Assembly (NCBI RefSeq): GCF_003688915.1
Contig: NZ_REFU01000001.1
Coordinates: forward strand, 3,162,001 to 3,226,000
Source of the DNA: Rhodococcus sp. SBT000017
Lineage (GTDB): Bacteria; Actinomycetota; Actinomycetes; Mycobacteriales; Mycobacteriaceae
Direction: 5' to 3'
DNA length: 64,000 nucleotides
Position 1 is the stretch's first letter. The number at the start of each line of letters is the position of its first letter. The translations under genes were made by a program, and so were the position numbers. Below the pieces are notes generated by a model. The model searched no databases, was not told the DNA's origin, and saw nothing but the letters and a program-made list of their open reading frames with translations. Shown here in pieces: positions 34,427-42,609 of the stretch.

Positions 34427-35838
34427 CAACCACGCCACTGCGGCGCAGCCGCATACTCGGCGTAGCGTTCGCGCACCGCCGGGGTCGGGTCTGCCTCGTA
34501 TGTCTGCGACGGTGCTTGAGCCCAGGTCGGAGGCTCGCTGGTCCCGGCCAGTGTCCATGCCGCCTGGCGCGCGGCACCGTCGGCGACGTATTCACCCGGC
34601 TCGGGCACGATCACCGGAACTCCGAGAATGGCCGGGGCAAGCTCGCGTAACGCAGCAGACTTCGCACCGCCGCCGATGAGCAACACCCGCTTCGTCTCCA
34701 CCCCCTGTGCACGCAGGTGATCGATACCGTCGGCCAAGCCGCACAGCAGTCCCTCGATTGCCGCCCGCGCCAGGTGACCCGGCGTCGAATTGTTCAGTCG
34801 CAGGCCATGAATCGCACCGGATGCGTCCGGACGGTTGGGGGTGCGCTCGCCTTCGAGGTAGGGCACCAACACCAGGCCCTCACTGCTCGTCGACAGCGCC
34901 AACCGAGACAGCTCGTCATGGTCTACGCCCAATAGCCGCGCCGTCGCATCAAGGACGCGAGCCGCGTTGAGGGTGCACACCAGCGGCAGTTGACGGCCGG
35001 TGGCGTCGGCGAATCCGGCGACCAGACCCGAACCATCTGCTGCTGCAACCGATGTCACAGCAGATACGACGCCGGAGGTGCCCACGGAGACCACCACGTC
35101 ACCGGGCTGGGCATCGAGAGCGAGGGCCGCGGCGGCGTTGTCTCCGGTCCCCGGTCCGATCAGTCCACCGCTGCGCAATCGGCCGATGGCCTCGTTCGGC
35201 GCGGCGACCCGCGGAAGCTGCGGGTTGCGCCCCCGAAAACCGAACTGCAACAGATCGGTTCGATATTCGTTCGAGGCAGCAGAGAAGTACCCGGTACCGC
35301 TGGCGTCGCCCCGATCGGTGGCCAGCGAATCCAGTCCGGCTGCTCCGCCGAGCTGCCAGCTGAGCCAATCGTGCGGAAGACACACGGCCGCAGTGCGATC
35401 GGCGTTCTCTGGCTCGTGGTCGGCGAGCCATCGCAACTTGGCGACGGTGATCGAAGCCAGCGGAACCACTCCGACAGCGTCGGCCCAGGCCTGCCCGCCG
35501 TCGACGCCGGTCTCCTTTCCCAACTCGGACACCAGGTCCGTCGCGGCCTGTGCCGACCGAGTGTCGTTCCACAGCAGGGATTTTCGGACCACAGTTCCCG
35601 CCTCGTCGAGACACACCATGCCGTGCTGCTGCGCACCGACCGACACCGCGTCCACATCGTCGAGTCCGCCTGCTGCTGCCACCGCCTCATCGAGCGCATC
35701 CTTCCAGCGCTGCGGGTCGATCTCGGTGCCGTCGGGATGAGCAGCTCGCCCCTGGCGCACCAGCTCTCCCGATTCAGCGTCACTAACGAATACTTTGCAC
35801 GATTGGGTGGAGGAGTCGATTCCTGCAACGAGAGCCAC
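34426..35838 (-). CDS. xylB: Xylulokinase
   Basis: This 470-residue FGGY-family kinase begins with [16 protein letters not shown] (phosphate 1 motif). It has [13 protein letters not shown] and [10 protein letters not shown] (xylulose-binding Asp), [12 protein letters not shown] (phosphate 2) and [17 protein letters not shown] (adenosine motif). The spacing fits xylulokinase better than glycerol or gluconate kinase. It phosphorylates D-xylulose to xylulose 5-phosphate. No xylose isomerase lies nearby. It follows the third sulP gene after 39 nt on the same strand and may be cotranscribed with it, an unexpected pairing. Confidence 0.88.
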   Translation of the reverse strand: MALVAGIDSSTQSCKVFVSDAESGELVRQGRAAHPDGTEIDPQRWKDALDEAVAAAGGLDDVDAVSVGAQQHGMVCLDEAGTVVRKSLLWNDTRSAQAATDLVSELGKETGVDGGQAWADAVGVVPLASITVAKLRWLADHEPENADRTAAVCLPHDWLSWQLGGAAGLDSLATDRGDASGTGYFSAASNEYRTDLLQFGFRGRNPQLPRVAAPNEAIGRLRSGGLIGPGTGDNAAAALALDAQPGDVVVSVGTSGVVSAVTSVAAADGSGLVAGFADATGRQLPLVCTLNAARVLDATARLLGVDHDELSRLALSTSSEGLVLVPYLEGERTPNRPDASGAIHGLRLNNSTPGHLARAAIEGLLCGLADGIDHLRAQGVETKRVLLIGGGAKSAALRELAPAILGVPVIVPEPGEYVADGAARQAAWTLAGTSEPPTWAQAPSQTYEADPTPAVRERYAEYAAAPQWRG

Positions 35839-35877
35839 GATGAGCCGGTCCTTTCCTACGCAAGTGTGACTTGGACC

Positions 35878-37575
35878 CTACCCGCGGGGTTCGGCTGCCT
35901 CGGTCACGACGGTGCGTGCGTAGGCGATGGCCTGCGGCGTGGTCTCGAAAACACGGCGCGCCTCGTCGTCCTTGGTGGTGAAAACACCCAACGCCGTCAG
36001 CGGCCGCAGGTGTTCGGGTTTGGCCGCAGAGATGAGGACGGTGATATGGCGGTGTTCGAGTGCGGTGATCGTGTCCTTGAGGACGATGGCTCCGGTGGCG
36101 TCGATGGTGGTCACTCGTGACATGCGCAGGATCACCACTTTCACGTCCGACACGTCGGCGAGTTCGAGCAGAAAGCTGTGCGCGGCTCCGAAGAACAGAG
36201 CGCCGTCGATCCGGTAGGCCACGATGTGCTCGCGCAGCAAGCCTTCTTCTTCCGTCGAGACCGCGTCGAGTGCGTCCAGAGGAACCTGCTCGACCCTGGC
36301 GGATCGCGCGACAGCCCGCAGGGCCAGCACCGCAGCGAACCCGACGCCGACCGCCACCGCCGTCACCAGATCGAAGACGACCGTGACGAGGAAGGTCGCC
36401 ACCATCACCACGGCGTCGCCGCGGCCCGCACGAGTGATCGCTCGAATCGACGCGGTTTCGACCATGCGCACCGTCGTTGCCAGGAGTACCCCGGCCAGCG
36501 CCGCGAGTGGAATGTCGGCCACCAAGCCCGCGGCGGAGTACATGATGGCGGCGAGGATCACGGCATGGGTGAGCGCTGCAAGCCTCGTCCGCGCCCCTGA
36601 TCGAACGTTGACGGCAGTGCGGGCGATGGCACCGGTGGCGGGGATCCCGCCGAACAACGGTGCGGCTATGTTCGCCAGCCCTTGCCCGAACAGTTCGCGG
36701 TCGGGGTTGTGCCGCGCGCCGACGCCCATCGAGTCCGCCGCGGTCGCGGACAGCAACGATTCCAGGGCCGCGAGCGCAGCGACGGCGAACGCCGGTGCCA
36801 ACAACGCCGTCACGTCACCGAGGTGGAAGAAGCTCAGGCTCGGGGCGGAGAGCGACGACGGAATTGTGCCGATGCGGGCGATGTCGAGGTCGAACACTTG
36901 GGTGACCACAGTCGCTCCGGCGACCGCAACCAGCGAGAACGGGATTTTCGGAGCCAGGCGGCCGCCGACGAGCATGACGATCGCGACCGTGACGGCCACG
37001 GTGGGCGTCAGAACGCTCGCGTGCGAGACGAACGAGCGCACCGCGTCGAACGCGGATTGCCACACCTTCTCACCCTCGGCGTCGGTGACGCCCAGGGCCG
37101 ACGGAACCTGTTGCAGCGCAATGACGACGGCGATGCCGGCGGTGAACCCTTCGATGACGGGTGCCGGCATGTACCGGACGGCTCGACCGACGCCGGCAGC
37201 GGCGAGCGCGAGCAGGATGACCCCGGCCATCAGCCCGACGGCGAGCACGCCGGTCGGCCCGTATTCGGCAACGATCGGCACGAGCACCACCGTCATGGCA
37301 CCGGTCGGACCGGACACCTGGAACCGTGACCCACCGAATACCGCGGCGACGACGCCGGCAATGATCGCCGTGGTCAGGCCGGCCGCGGCACCCAATCCAG
37401 TGCTGACACCGAAGCCGAGCGCCAGAGGCAATGCGACGAGGGCCACGATCAGACCGGCCAGCAGATCCGCACCCGGCGCACGGAAGGCGGGTTTCCACTC
37501 GCTCCATCTGGGCAGGAGCGCTGTCACAGCCCTCGAGGCGTCGGTCTTACGGGTGGGTTTCGTCGGTTCGGACAT
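35878..37575 (-). CDS. SulP family inorganic anion transporter with full STAS domain
   Basis: The 565-residue protein is a different SulP branch from the two at 16-23 kb. It has AGLIVALVALPLALGFGVSTG, GGSRFQVSGPTGAMTVVL, FTAGIAVVIALQQVP and LFGGIPATGAIARTAVN, with about 11-12 membrane segments. A longer STAS domain follows (about 440-560, VVILRMSRVTTIDATGAIVL). This branch includes bicarbonate/sulfate carriers. A TTGCTAA/TTAGCAA palindrome lies 41 nt upstream. The ArsR gene just upstream carries a matching site before its own start, so ArsR-type repression is likely. Confidence 0.9.
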   Translation of the reverse strand: MSEPTKPTRKTDASRAVTALLPRWSEWKPAFRAPGADLLAGLIVALVALPLALGFGVSTGLGAAAGLTTAIIAGVVAAVFGGSRFQVSGPTGAMTVVLVPIVAEYGPTGVLAVGLMAGVILLALAAAGVGRAVRYMPAPVIEGFTAGIAVVIALQQVPSALGVTDAEGEKVWQSAFDAVRSFVSHASVLTPTVAVTVAIVMLVGGRLAPKIPFSLVAVAGATVVTQVFDLDIARIGTIPSSLSAPSLSFFHLGDVTALLAPAFAVAALAALESLLSATAADSMGVGARHNPDRELFGQGLANIAAPLFGGIPATGAIARTAVNVRSGARTRLAALTHAVILAAIMYSAAGLVADIPLAALAGVLLATTVRMVETASIRAITRAGRGDAVVMVATFLVTVVFDLVTAVAVGVGFAAVLALRAVARSARVEQVPLDALDAVSTEEEGLLREHIVAYRIDGALFFGAAHSFLLELADVSDVKVVILRMSRVTTIDATGAIVLKDTITALEHRHITVLISAAKPEHLRPLTALGVFTTKDDEARRVFETTPQAIAYARTVVTEAAEPRG

Positions 37576-37615
37576 GTGACGCTCTCTGAGAACTCATCGA
37601 TCCTGATCCAGCTGA

Positions 37616-37631
37616 TTGCTAAGTTTAGCAA
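37616..37631. promoter_or_regulatory. ArsR operator at the third sulP promoter
   Basis: TTGCTAAGTTTAGCAA: perfect 7-nt arms around GT, 41 nt upstream of the sulP start. Same length and outer half-sites (TTGC...GCAA) as the site at 38069-38084. Confidence 0.65.
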
Positions 37632-37683
37632 GTAATGAATCAGGTGAACAGCGACGTGAGCCAGACCATCCGAGGCTGCCGGT

Positions 37684-38028
37684 TCAGGTGCGCGTTCCGG
37701 ACTCGCCTTCCAACAGCTCGGCCTGGTTGGCCACCACTCCCGTGAGTATTTCCCGCGCGACGAGCAACAGGTCGGCCACCTTCGGAGAGGTCAACGTGTA
37801 GGACACCGACAGGCCTTCCCGAGTGCCTTCGATGAGACCGGCGCGCCGCAGGATGGACAACTGCTGAGACAGATTGGCCGGCTCGATGCCGATCTCCGGA
37901 AGCAGCTCGGACACGGCATGCTCGCGCTCGCTCAGCAACTCCAGCACCCGAATGCGCGCGGGATGCGCCAACGTCTTGAAGAAGTCGGCTTTCATTCTGT
38001 ACAGCGGCCGGCTCTGATCCGTGGCCAT
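37684..38028 (-). CDS. ArsR/SmtB family transcriptional regulator
   Basis: The 114-residue protein has the ArsR winged helix-turn-helix (about 12-85: KADFFKTLAHPARIRVLELLS, then AVSELLPEIGIEPANLSQQLSILRRAGLI). It has no Cys pair in the DNA-recognition helix and no histidine-rich C terminus, so it is unlikely to be a classic arsenic or zinc sensor. GGGAGGACTTC precedes the ATG at 38028. The same group of ArsR proteins is often found beside sulP genes. Two matching palindromes (37616, 38069) suggest control of sulP and itself. Confidence 0.88.
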   Translation of the reverse strand: MATDQSRPLYRMKADFFKTLAHPARIRVLELLSEREHAVSELLPEIGIEPANLSQQLSILRRAGLIEGTREGLSVSYTLTSPKVADLLLVAREILTGVVANQAELLEGESGTRT

Positions 38029-38068
38029 GAAGTCCTCCCGTGGCACCCGCCACCGCGCAGCAGGCTAC

Positions 38069-38084
38069 TTGCGAACACTAGCAA
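38069..38084. promoter_or_regulatory. ArsR operator at the arsR promoter
   Basis: TTGCGAACACTAGCAA keeps the TTGC...TAGCAA layout of the site at 37616-37631 with one arm degenerate. It lies 41 nt upstream of the arsR start, the same distance as the first site from sulP, and 60 nt from the divergent tetR gene. Confidence 0.6.
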
Positions 38085-38143
38085 TCAACGGACGGGAGTG
38101 GACGACCTCCTGCCTGTCCCGAAACTCGGCTACGTTCACTCCC

Positions 38144-38791
38144 ATGCGCGGAGAACCCGAAGAATCCACCGACTTCAGGCTCACCGTGGCCACCGCGGCC
38201 CTCGACCTGTTCTCCGTCAAGGGCTACGAGTCGACGACGGTGGACGACATCGCCGGTGCCGCCGGAATCTCGCGTCGGACATTCTTTCGTCAGTTCCGCG
38301 CCAAGGAAGACGTCGTCTTCGCCGATCACGAAATTCTGCTCGAGCAGGCCGGCGCGTTTCTCGAATCGAACGAGGGCGATCCGTGGCGGGCCGTGTGCGA
38401 TGCCGCGCAGTTGGTGTACGAGCGGTTTTCCGAGTGGCACGAGATGTCACGCCTGCGCTACCAGGTGGTCCACAAGATCCCCGCGCTGCGTGACCGAGAA
38501 ATCGTCACCGTGTTTCGGTACGACCGACTTTTCGTCGAATATCTGCAGCGCGTTCTGCCCGATCACCCTCACCTGGAGATCCTGCAGTTCTCGGCCACGG
38601 TGACCGCGACGCACAACTACATCCTTCGTCGGATGATTCGCGACGGCCTGCCGACGTCCGTCGAGGATCTGCGTTCAGCACTTGCGCAAGTCCGCGCGCA
38701 GTTCTTCGGTGAGATCGTCGTCGCGTCGTTCCCCCGGGGCACGTCCGTCACCAAAGTCGTCGACGCGTTGGCCGATCACACAAGCGCCTGA
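38144..38791 (+). CDS. TetR family transcriptional regulator
   Basis: The 215-residue protein has a TetR helix-turn-helix at about 12-58 (TVATAALDLFSVKGYESTTV, then IAGAAGISRRTFFRQFRAKEDVV) and an all-helical C-terminal domain resembling the MftR-like group. Divergent from arsR. It precedes the fadE25-like gene by 148 nt on the same strand. The three palindromes around that promoter make it a candidate regulator of fatty-acid genes. The start at 38144 is an ATG; upstream in-frame codons belong to the promoter region. Confidence 0.88.
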   Translation: MRGEPEESTDFRLTVATAALDLFSVKGYESTTVDDIAGAAGISRRTFFRQFRAKEDVVFADHEILLEQAGAFLESNEGDPWRAVCDAAQLVYERFSEWHEMSRLRYQVVHKIPALRDREIVTVFRYDRLFVEYLQRVLPDHPHLEILQFSATVTATHNYILRRMIRDGLPTSVEDLRSALAQVRAQFFGEIVVASFPRGTSVTKVVDALADHTSA

Positions 38792-38807
38792 CTGGCCCGG
38801 CCCGAGT

Positions 38808-38820
38808 GGCACTGAGTGCC
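38808..38820. repeat. GGCACTGAGTGCC palindrome, copy 1
   Basis: Perfect 13-bp palindrome (6-nt arms, G centre), repeated identically at 38881-38893. The two copies flank the fadE25 promoter and start 73 bp apart, about seven helical turns. Confidence 0.7.
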
Positions 38821-38839
38821 GGATGCCCGAGACCCGGTC

Positions 38840-38868
38840 TTGAATCAGTCCGAATTCGGACGTACACT
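38840..38868 (+). promoter_or_regulatory. fadE25 promoter with palindrome in the spacer
   Basis: TTGAAT (38840-38845), a 17-nt spacer and TACACT (38863-38868) form a good sigma-A-type promoter. The spacer contains a perfect 14-bp palindrome, GTCCGAATTCGGAC (38848-38861), so a repressor bound there would block RNA polymerase directly. Confidence 0.6.
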
Positions 38869-38880
38869 GGGGCAATTCTT

Positions 38881-38893
38881 GGCACTGAGTGCC
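38881..38893. repeat. GGCACTGAGTGCC palindrome, copy 2
   Basis: Identical to copy 1. It begins about 12 nt after the -10 element, near +5, and ends 46 nt before the fadE25 start, so it lies in the leader. Confidence 0.7.
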
Positions 38894-38939
38894 CTCTGTG
38901 GGCAGTGCTACCCCCGACATACCGAGGAGCGTGGCCGAC

Positions 38940-40097
38940 ATGGCCGGAAATCCCGACTTCGATCTGTATCAATCGCCCGAAGAGCACGACGAACTGCGCG
39001 CGGCCATTCGGGCGCTCTCGGAGAAGGAGATCGCCCCGTACGCCAAAGAGGTCGACGAGGACTCCCGCTTCCCCGAGGAAGCACTCAAAGCGCTGAACGC
39101 CTCGGGCTTCAACGCCATCCACGTTCCCGAGGAATACGACGGCCAGGGTGCCGATTCTGTCGCTGCCTGCATCGTCATCGAAGAGGTTGCACGCGTCTGC
39201 GGTTCGTCCTCGCTGATTCCCGCGGTCAACAAGCTCGGCACGATGGGCCTGATCCTCAAGGGCTCCGAGGAACTCAAGAAGCAGGTCCTGCCCTCCCTCG
39301 CCGGTGGCGCGATGGCGTCGTACGCCCTGTCCGAGCGCGAAGCAGGGTCCGACGCCGCCGCCATGCGCACCCGCGCCAAGGCGGACGGTGACGACTGGAT
39401 CCTCAACGGTGCCAAGTGTTGGATCACCAACGGCGGCAAGTCCGAGTGGTACACCGTCATGGCCGTGACCGACCCCGACAAGGGTGCCAACGGCATCAGC
39501 TCGTTCATCGTGCACATCGACGACGAGGGCTTCAGCATCGGCCCGAAGGAGAAGAAGCTCGGCATCAAGGGTTCGCCCACCACCGAGCTGTACTTCGAGA
39601 ACTGCAAGATCCCCGGCGATCGCATCATCGGCGATCCCGGCACCGGCTTCAAGACTGCGCTGGAAACGCTCGACCACACCCGCCCGACCATCGGCGCACA
39701 GGCCGTCGGTCTGGCACAGGGTGCCCTCGACGCAGCCATCGCATACACCAAGGACCGCAAGCAGTTCGGCAACGCGATCTCGAGCTTCCAGGCAGTGCAG
39801 TTCATGCTCGCCGACATGGCGATGAAGGTCGAAGCCGCACGTCTGATGGTCTACAGCTCCGCAGCCCGCGCCGAGCGCGGCGAGAAGAACCTCGGGTTCA
39901 TCTCCGCGGCAGCGAAGTGCTTCGCCTCGGACGTGGCCATGGAGGTCACCACCGACGCCGTGCAGCTCTTCGGCGGCGCCGGCTACACCACCGACTTCCC
40001 GGTCGAGCGCATGATGCGCGACGCCAAGATCACCCAGATCTACGAGGGCACCAACCAGATTCAGCGTGTCGTCATGTCGCGGGCGCTGCTCAAATGA
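38940..40097 (+). CDS. fadE25: Acyl-CoA dehydrogenase (FadE25-like)
   Basis: The 385-residue protein matches mycobacterial FadE25 closely end to end. It has PEEHDELRAAIRALSEKEIAP, ASYALSEREAGSDAAAMRTRA (FAD/substrate region), AKCWITNGGKS, DHTRPTIGAQAVGLAQGALD and the catalytic-Glu segment ITQIYEGTNQIQRVVMSRALL. It oxidises acyl-CoA to trans-2-enoyl-CoA, passing electrons to ETF. GAGGAG upstream supports the ATG at 38940 over an earlier in-frame GTG/ATG region that lies on the palindrome. It overlaps the next gene by ATGA and forms a beta-oxidation pair with it. Confidence 0.95.
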   Translation: MAGNPDFDLYQSPEEHDELRAAIRALSEKEIAPYAKEVDEDSRFPEEALKALNASGFNAIHVPEEYDGQGADSVAACIVIEEVARVCGSSSLIPAVNKLGTMGLILKGSEELKKQVLPSLAGGAMASYALSEREAGSDAAAMRTRAKADGDDWILNGAKCWITNGGKSEWYTVMAVTDPDKGANGISSFIVHIDDEGFSIGPKEKKLGIKGSPTTELYFENCKIPGDRIIGDPGTGFKTALETLDHTRPTIGAQAVGLAQGALDAAIAYTKDRKQFGNAISSFQAVQFMLADMAMKVEAARLMVYSSAARAERGEKNLGFISAAAKCFASDVAMEVTTDAVQLFGGAGYTTDFPVERMMRDAKITQIYEGTNQIQRVVMSRALLK

Positions 40098-40951
40098 GCA
40101 CCATCGAACTCGTAGGAGTCATCGGCGGCGGCACCATGGGAGCCGGCATCGCCGAGATGTGTGCTCGCTCCGGCAGTTCCGTCATGATCCTGGAAACGAG
40201 TCAGGCCACCGCCGACGCTGCCGAAGCTCGCCTGGACAAGTCCTTCGCTCGTGCCGTCAAGTCCGGCCGCATCGAAGCCGACGCGGCCGAGAAGGCCAGG
40301 GCTGCAATCACATTGACGCTCGACATCAACGACTTCGCTGACCGCGATCTGGTGGTGGAGGCGGCTCCGGAGATCGAATCGCTGAAGCTGGATCTGTTCG
40401 GCAAGCTCGATTCCATCGTCAAGCCCGAGGGAATCCTGGCGACCAACACCTCGTCGATCCCGGTCATCAAGATGGCCAACGCGACGAAGCGTCCCGACAA
40501 GGTCGTCGGAGTTCACTTCTTCAACCCCGTACCGGTGCTGCCGTTGGTGGAGATCGTCGTCAGCCTGCTCACCAGCGAAGAGACCGTGGCAGCGGTGACG
40601 GACTACGCCGGAAACACGTTGGGCAAGAAGACGATCCGCGCGGGCGATCGCGCCGGATTCATCGTCAATGCCTTGCTCATCCCGTACATGGTCTCGGCCA
40701 TCCGCATGCTCGAGTCCGGCTTCGCCAGCGCAGAGGACATCGACGAGGGCATGGTCAACGGTTGCGCACACCCCATGGGCCCGTTGCGTCTGACCGACAC
40801 CGTCGGCCTCGACGTCACCCTCGCGGTGGCGGAGTCGCTCTACGCGGAGTTCCGCGAACCGCACTACGCCCCGCCGCCGCTGCTGCAGCGCATGGTGGAC
40901 GCCGGAATGCTGGGTCGCAAAACCGGTAAGGGCTTCTACACGTATTCGTAG
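40094..40951 (+). CDS. 3-hydroxybutyryl-CoA dehydrogenase (FadB2-like)
   Basis: The 285-residue protein has the N-terminal NAD motif VGVIGGGTMGAGIAEMCARSG and LVVEAAPEIESLKLDLFGKLD. The hallmark NTSSIPVIKMA and the catalytic His region VGVHFFNPVPVLPLVEIV come next, then the dimerisation domain with NALLIPYMVSAIRMLE. It oxidises (S)-3-hydroxyacyl-CoA to the 3-keto form. It is translationally coupled to the acyl-CoA dehydrogenase gene and ends shortly before a long hairpin. Confidence 0.92.
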   Translation: MSTIELVGVIGGGTMGAGIAEMCARSGSSVMILETSQATADAAEARLDKSFARAVKSGRIEADAAEKARAAITLTLDINDFADRDLVVEAAPEIESLKLDLFGKLDSIVKPEGILATNTSSIPVIKMANATKRPDKVVGVHFFNPVPVLPLVEIVVSLLTSEETVAAVTDYAGNTLGKKTIRAGDRAGFIVNALLIPYMVSAIRMLESGFASAEDIDEGMVNGCAHPMGPLRLTDTVGLDVTLAVAESLYAEFREPHYAPPPLLQRMVDAGMLGRKTGKGFYTYS

Positions 40952-40970
40952 TAGTCCCCCGTTCTCGCGT

Positions 40971-41014
40971 GAATGGTCCATTCACCCCCGTCAGGGCCGG
41001 TGAATGGACCATTC
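40971..41014. terminator. Bidirectional hairpin terminator
   Basis: A perfect 16-bp inverted repeat (arm GAATGGTCCATTCACC) with a 12-nt loop, extended by CTCGCG/CGCGAG-type outer pairing. It sits between the convergent hydroxyacyl-CoA dehydrogenase and FabG-like genes. Each arm is itself nearly palindromic (GAATGG-N-CCATTC). No U-run. Confidence 0.75.
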
Positions 41015-41030
41015 GCGCCTCCGCGAGAGG

Positions 41031-41789
41031 TCAGTCCTTCGGCCCACCGGCGGCGTAGACGACCTGGCCCGAGATGAAGCCGGCACCCTCGCTGACGAAG
41101 AACGACGCCAGGTGCGCGATGTCATCGGGGTGTCCGACGCGATTGACCGGAATCTGCGACGCCGCAGCGGCTTTGAATTCCTCGAAGGGCATGCCGACGC
41201 GTTCTGCAGTGGCCGCCGTCATCTCCGTCTCGATGAACCCGGGGGCGATGGCGTTGGCGGTGACGCCGAACTTGCCGAGTTCGATGGCGAGGGTCTTGGT
41301 GAAGCCCTGCATTCCGGCCTTGGCGGCGGAGTAGTTGGCCTGGCCGCGGTTGCCGAGGGCGGACGTGCTCGACAGGTTGACGATGCGACCCCACTTGGCG
41401 TCGATCATGTGCTTCTGGACCGCGCGGGTCATCAGGAACGATCCACGCAGGTGTACGCCCAGAACGGAATCCCAGTCCTGCACCGTCATCTTGAACAGCA
41501 GGTTGTCGCGGGTGATGCCGGCGTTGTTGATCAGTACGGTCGGCGCACCGAACTCGCTCGCGATGCGATCGACCGCAGTCTGGACCGATTCCTCGTCGGC
41601 GACGTTGGCACCGATGGCCACTGCCTGTCCACCTGCAGCCTGGATTGCGCCGACGGTGTCGCTGCACGCGGCCTCGTCGAGGTCCACAACGGCGACTCCG
41701 AAACCGTCCTTGGCCAGCCGCTTCGCTACCGCAGCGCCGATTCCACGCGCACTACCGGTGACTATGGCCGTCTTGATCTGATCACTCAC
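41031..41789 (-). CDS. FabG-like 3-oxoacyl-(ACP/CoA) reductase, SDR
   Basis: The 252-residue classical SDR has AIVTGSARGIGAAVAKRL, LINNAGITRDNLLFKMT (FabG-typical), VNLSSTSALGNRGQANYSAAKAGMQGF with Ser/Tyr/Lys, and NAIAPGFIETEM. It reduces 3-oxoacyl thioesters (or oxidises 3-hydroxyacyl-CoA) with NADP(H). VDLDE after strand 2 leaves NAD/NADP preference open. The neighbouring acyltransferases and beta-oxidation genes support a role in acyl-chain metabolism. It does not sit in a fatty-acid-synthase operon. Confidence 0.88.
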   Translation of the reverse strand: MSDQIKTAIVTGSARGIGAAVAKRLAKDGFGVAVVDLDEAACSDTVGAIQAAGGQAVAIGANVADEESVQTAVDRIASEFGAPTVLINNAGITRDNLLFKMTVQDWDSVLGVHLRGSFLMTRAVQKHMIDAKWGRIVNLSSTSALGNRGQANYSAAKAGMQGFTKTLAIELGKFGVTANAIAPGFIETEMTAATAERVGMPFEEFKAAAASQIPVNRVGHPDDIAHLASFFVSEGAGFISGQVVYAAGGPKD

Positions 41790-41856
41790 GAATATCTCCT
41801 GACAATGGCCGAATCGAATTACCTGTCATCTGTTTCTACCAACCCCGGCAGCGCAG

Positions 41857-42594
41857 TCAGTACGCAGCCACCGCACCGTCGAGCGCCTTCTGCATTCCCT
41901 GCGCCACCACACGGGTGAAGTCGATCGGCTTTTCGGGCAGATCCGTGATGGGCGAATCGATGTAGACGCTCGCCTGCTTCACCTTCGGTACACCGGGGCC
42001 GTAGCTCAGACCGATGCAGATCAGCACCGGCTCGACCCCGAGCTTGCGCGCCCGCATCGCGATGTGGCCGATACCGCTACCGACGTGCTGCACCGTCGTC
42101 GGATCCTCGAGATTGCAGGTGCCCTCGGGAAACACCGCGAGGTCGTCGCCCCGCTTCATTCGCTCGGCACTGACGTCCATCATGCGGCTGCCGGCTGCGC
42201 TGACCGCCCGCATGCCGTGATTCTTGCCGCGAAAGACGGGGATGCCACCCATCATGTCGATTCGCTTGCGCTGCTTCGGTTCCTGAAACAGCTCATCCTT
42301 GGCCAATACCCGCGTGCGGCCGATGACCGGACGCAGCGGCGACGCCCATGCCGCCGCTGCGAGCGTGTACGGATCGTTCTCGGTCAGATGATTGACCGCG
42401 ATGAGCAGACGCGTGTTGTCGTAGACAAGACGACGCAGCTCCTCACGGGCACCGTCGGGATACGACACCCGCGGGCGGAAGCGTCGGGCGAGGGTGGCAT
42501 ACGCCAACCTCGCGACCTGACGATTCTGCTGGTGTCGCAGGTAGAAGTCGTACACGGTCACATCGTTTTCGAGAATTACCGCAGGCCGATCCAT
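41857..42594 (-). CDS. Lysophospholipid acyltransferase family protein (PlsC-like)
   Basis: The 245-residue protein has the acyltransferase motif I VNHLTENDPY (H69-X4-D74), the substrate-binding GGIPVFRGKNHG, and motif III VFPEGTCNLEDP. The family transfers an acyl group to 1-acylglycerol 3-phosphate or related lipids at the inner membrane face. No clear transmembrane segment is seen, so association is peripheral. It lies 67 nt behind the FabG-like gene and just ahead of an ABC exporter, all on the minus strand. Confidence 0.85.
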   Translation of the reverse strand: MDRPAVILENDVTVYDFYLRHQQNRQVARLAYATLARRFRPRVSYPDGAREELRRLVYDNTRLLIAVNHLTENDPYTLAAAAWASPLRPVIGRTRVLAKDELFQEPKQRKRIDMMGGIPVFRGKNHGMRAVSAAGSRMMDVSAERMKRGDDLAVFPEGTCNLEDPTTVQHVGSGIGHIAMRARKLGVEPVLICIGLSYGPGVPKVKQASVYIDSPITDLPEKPIDFTRVVAQGMQKALDGAVAAY

Positions 42595-42609
42595 GACGCG
42601 AGCTTAGCC

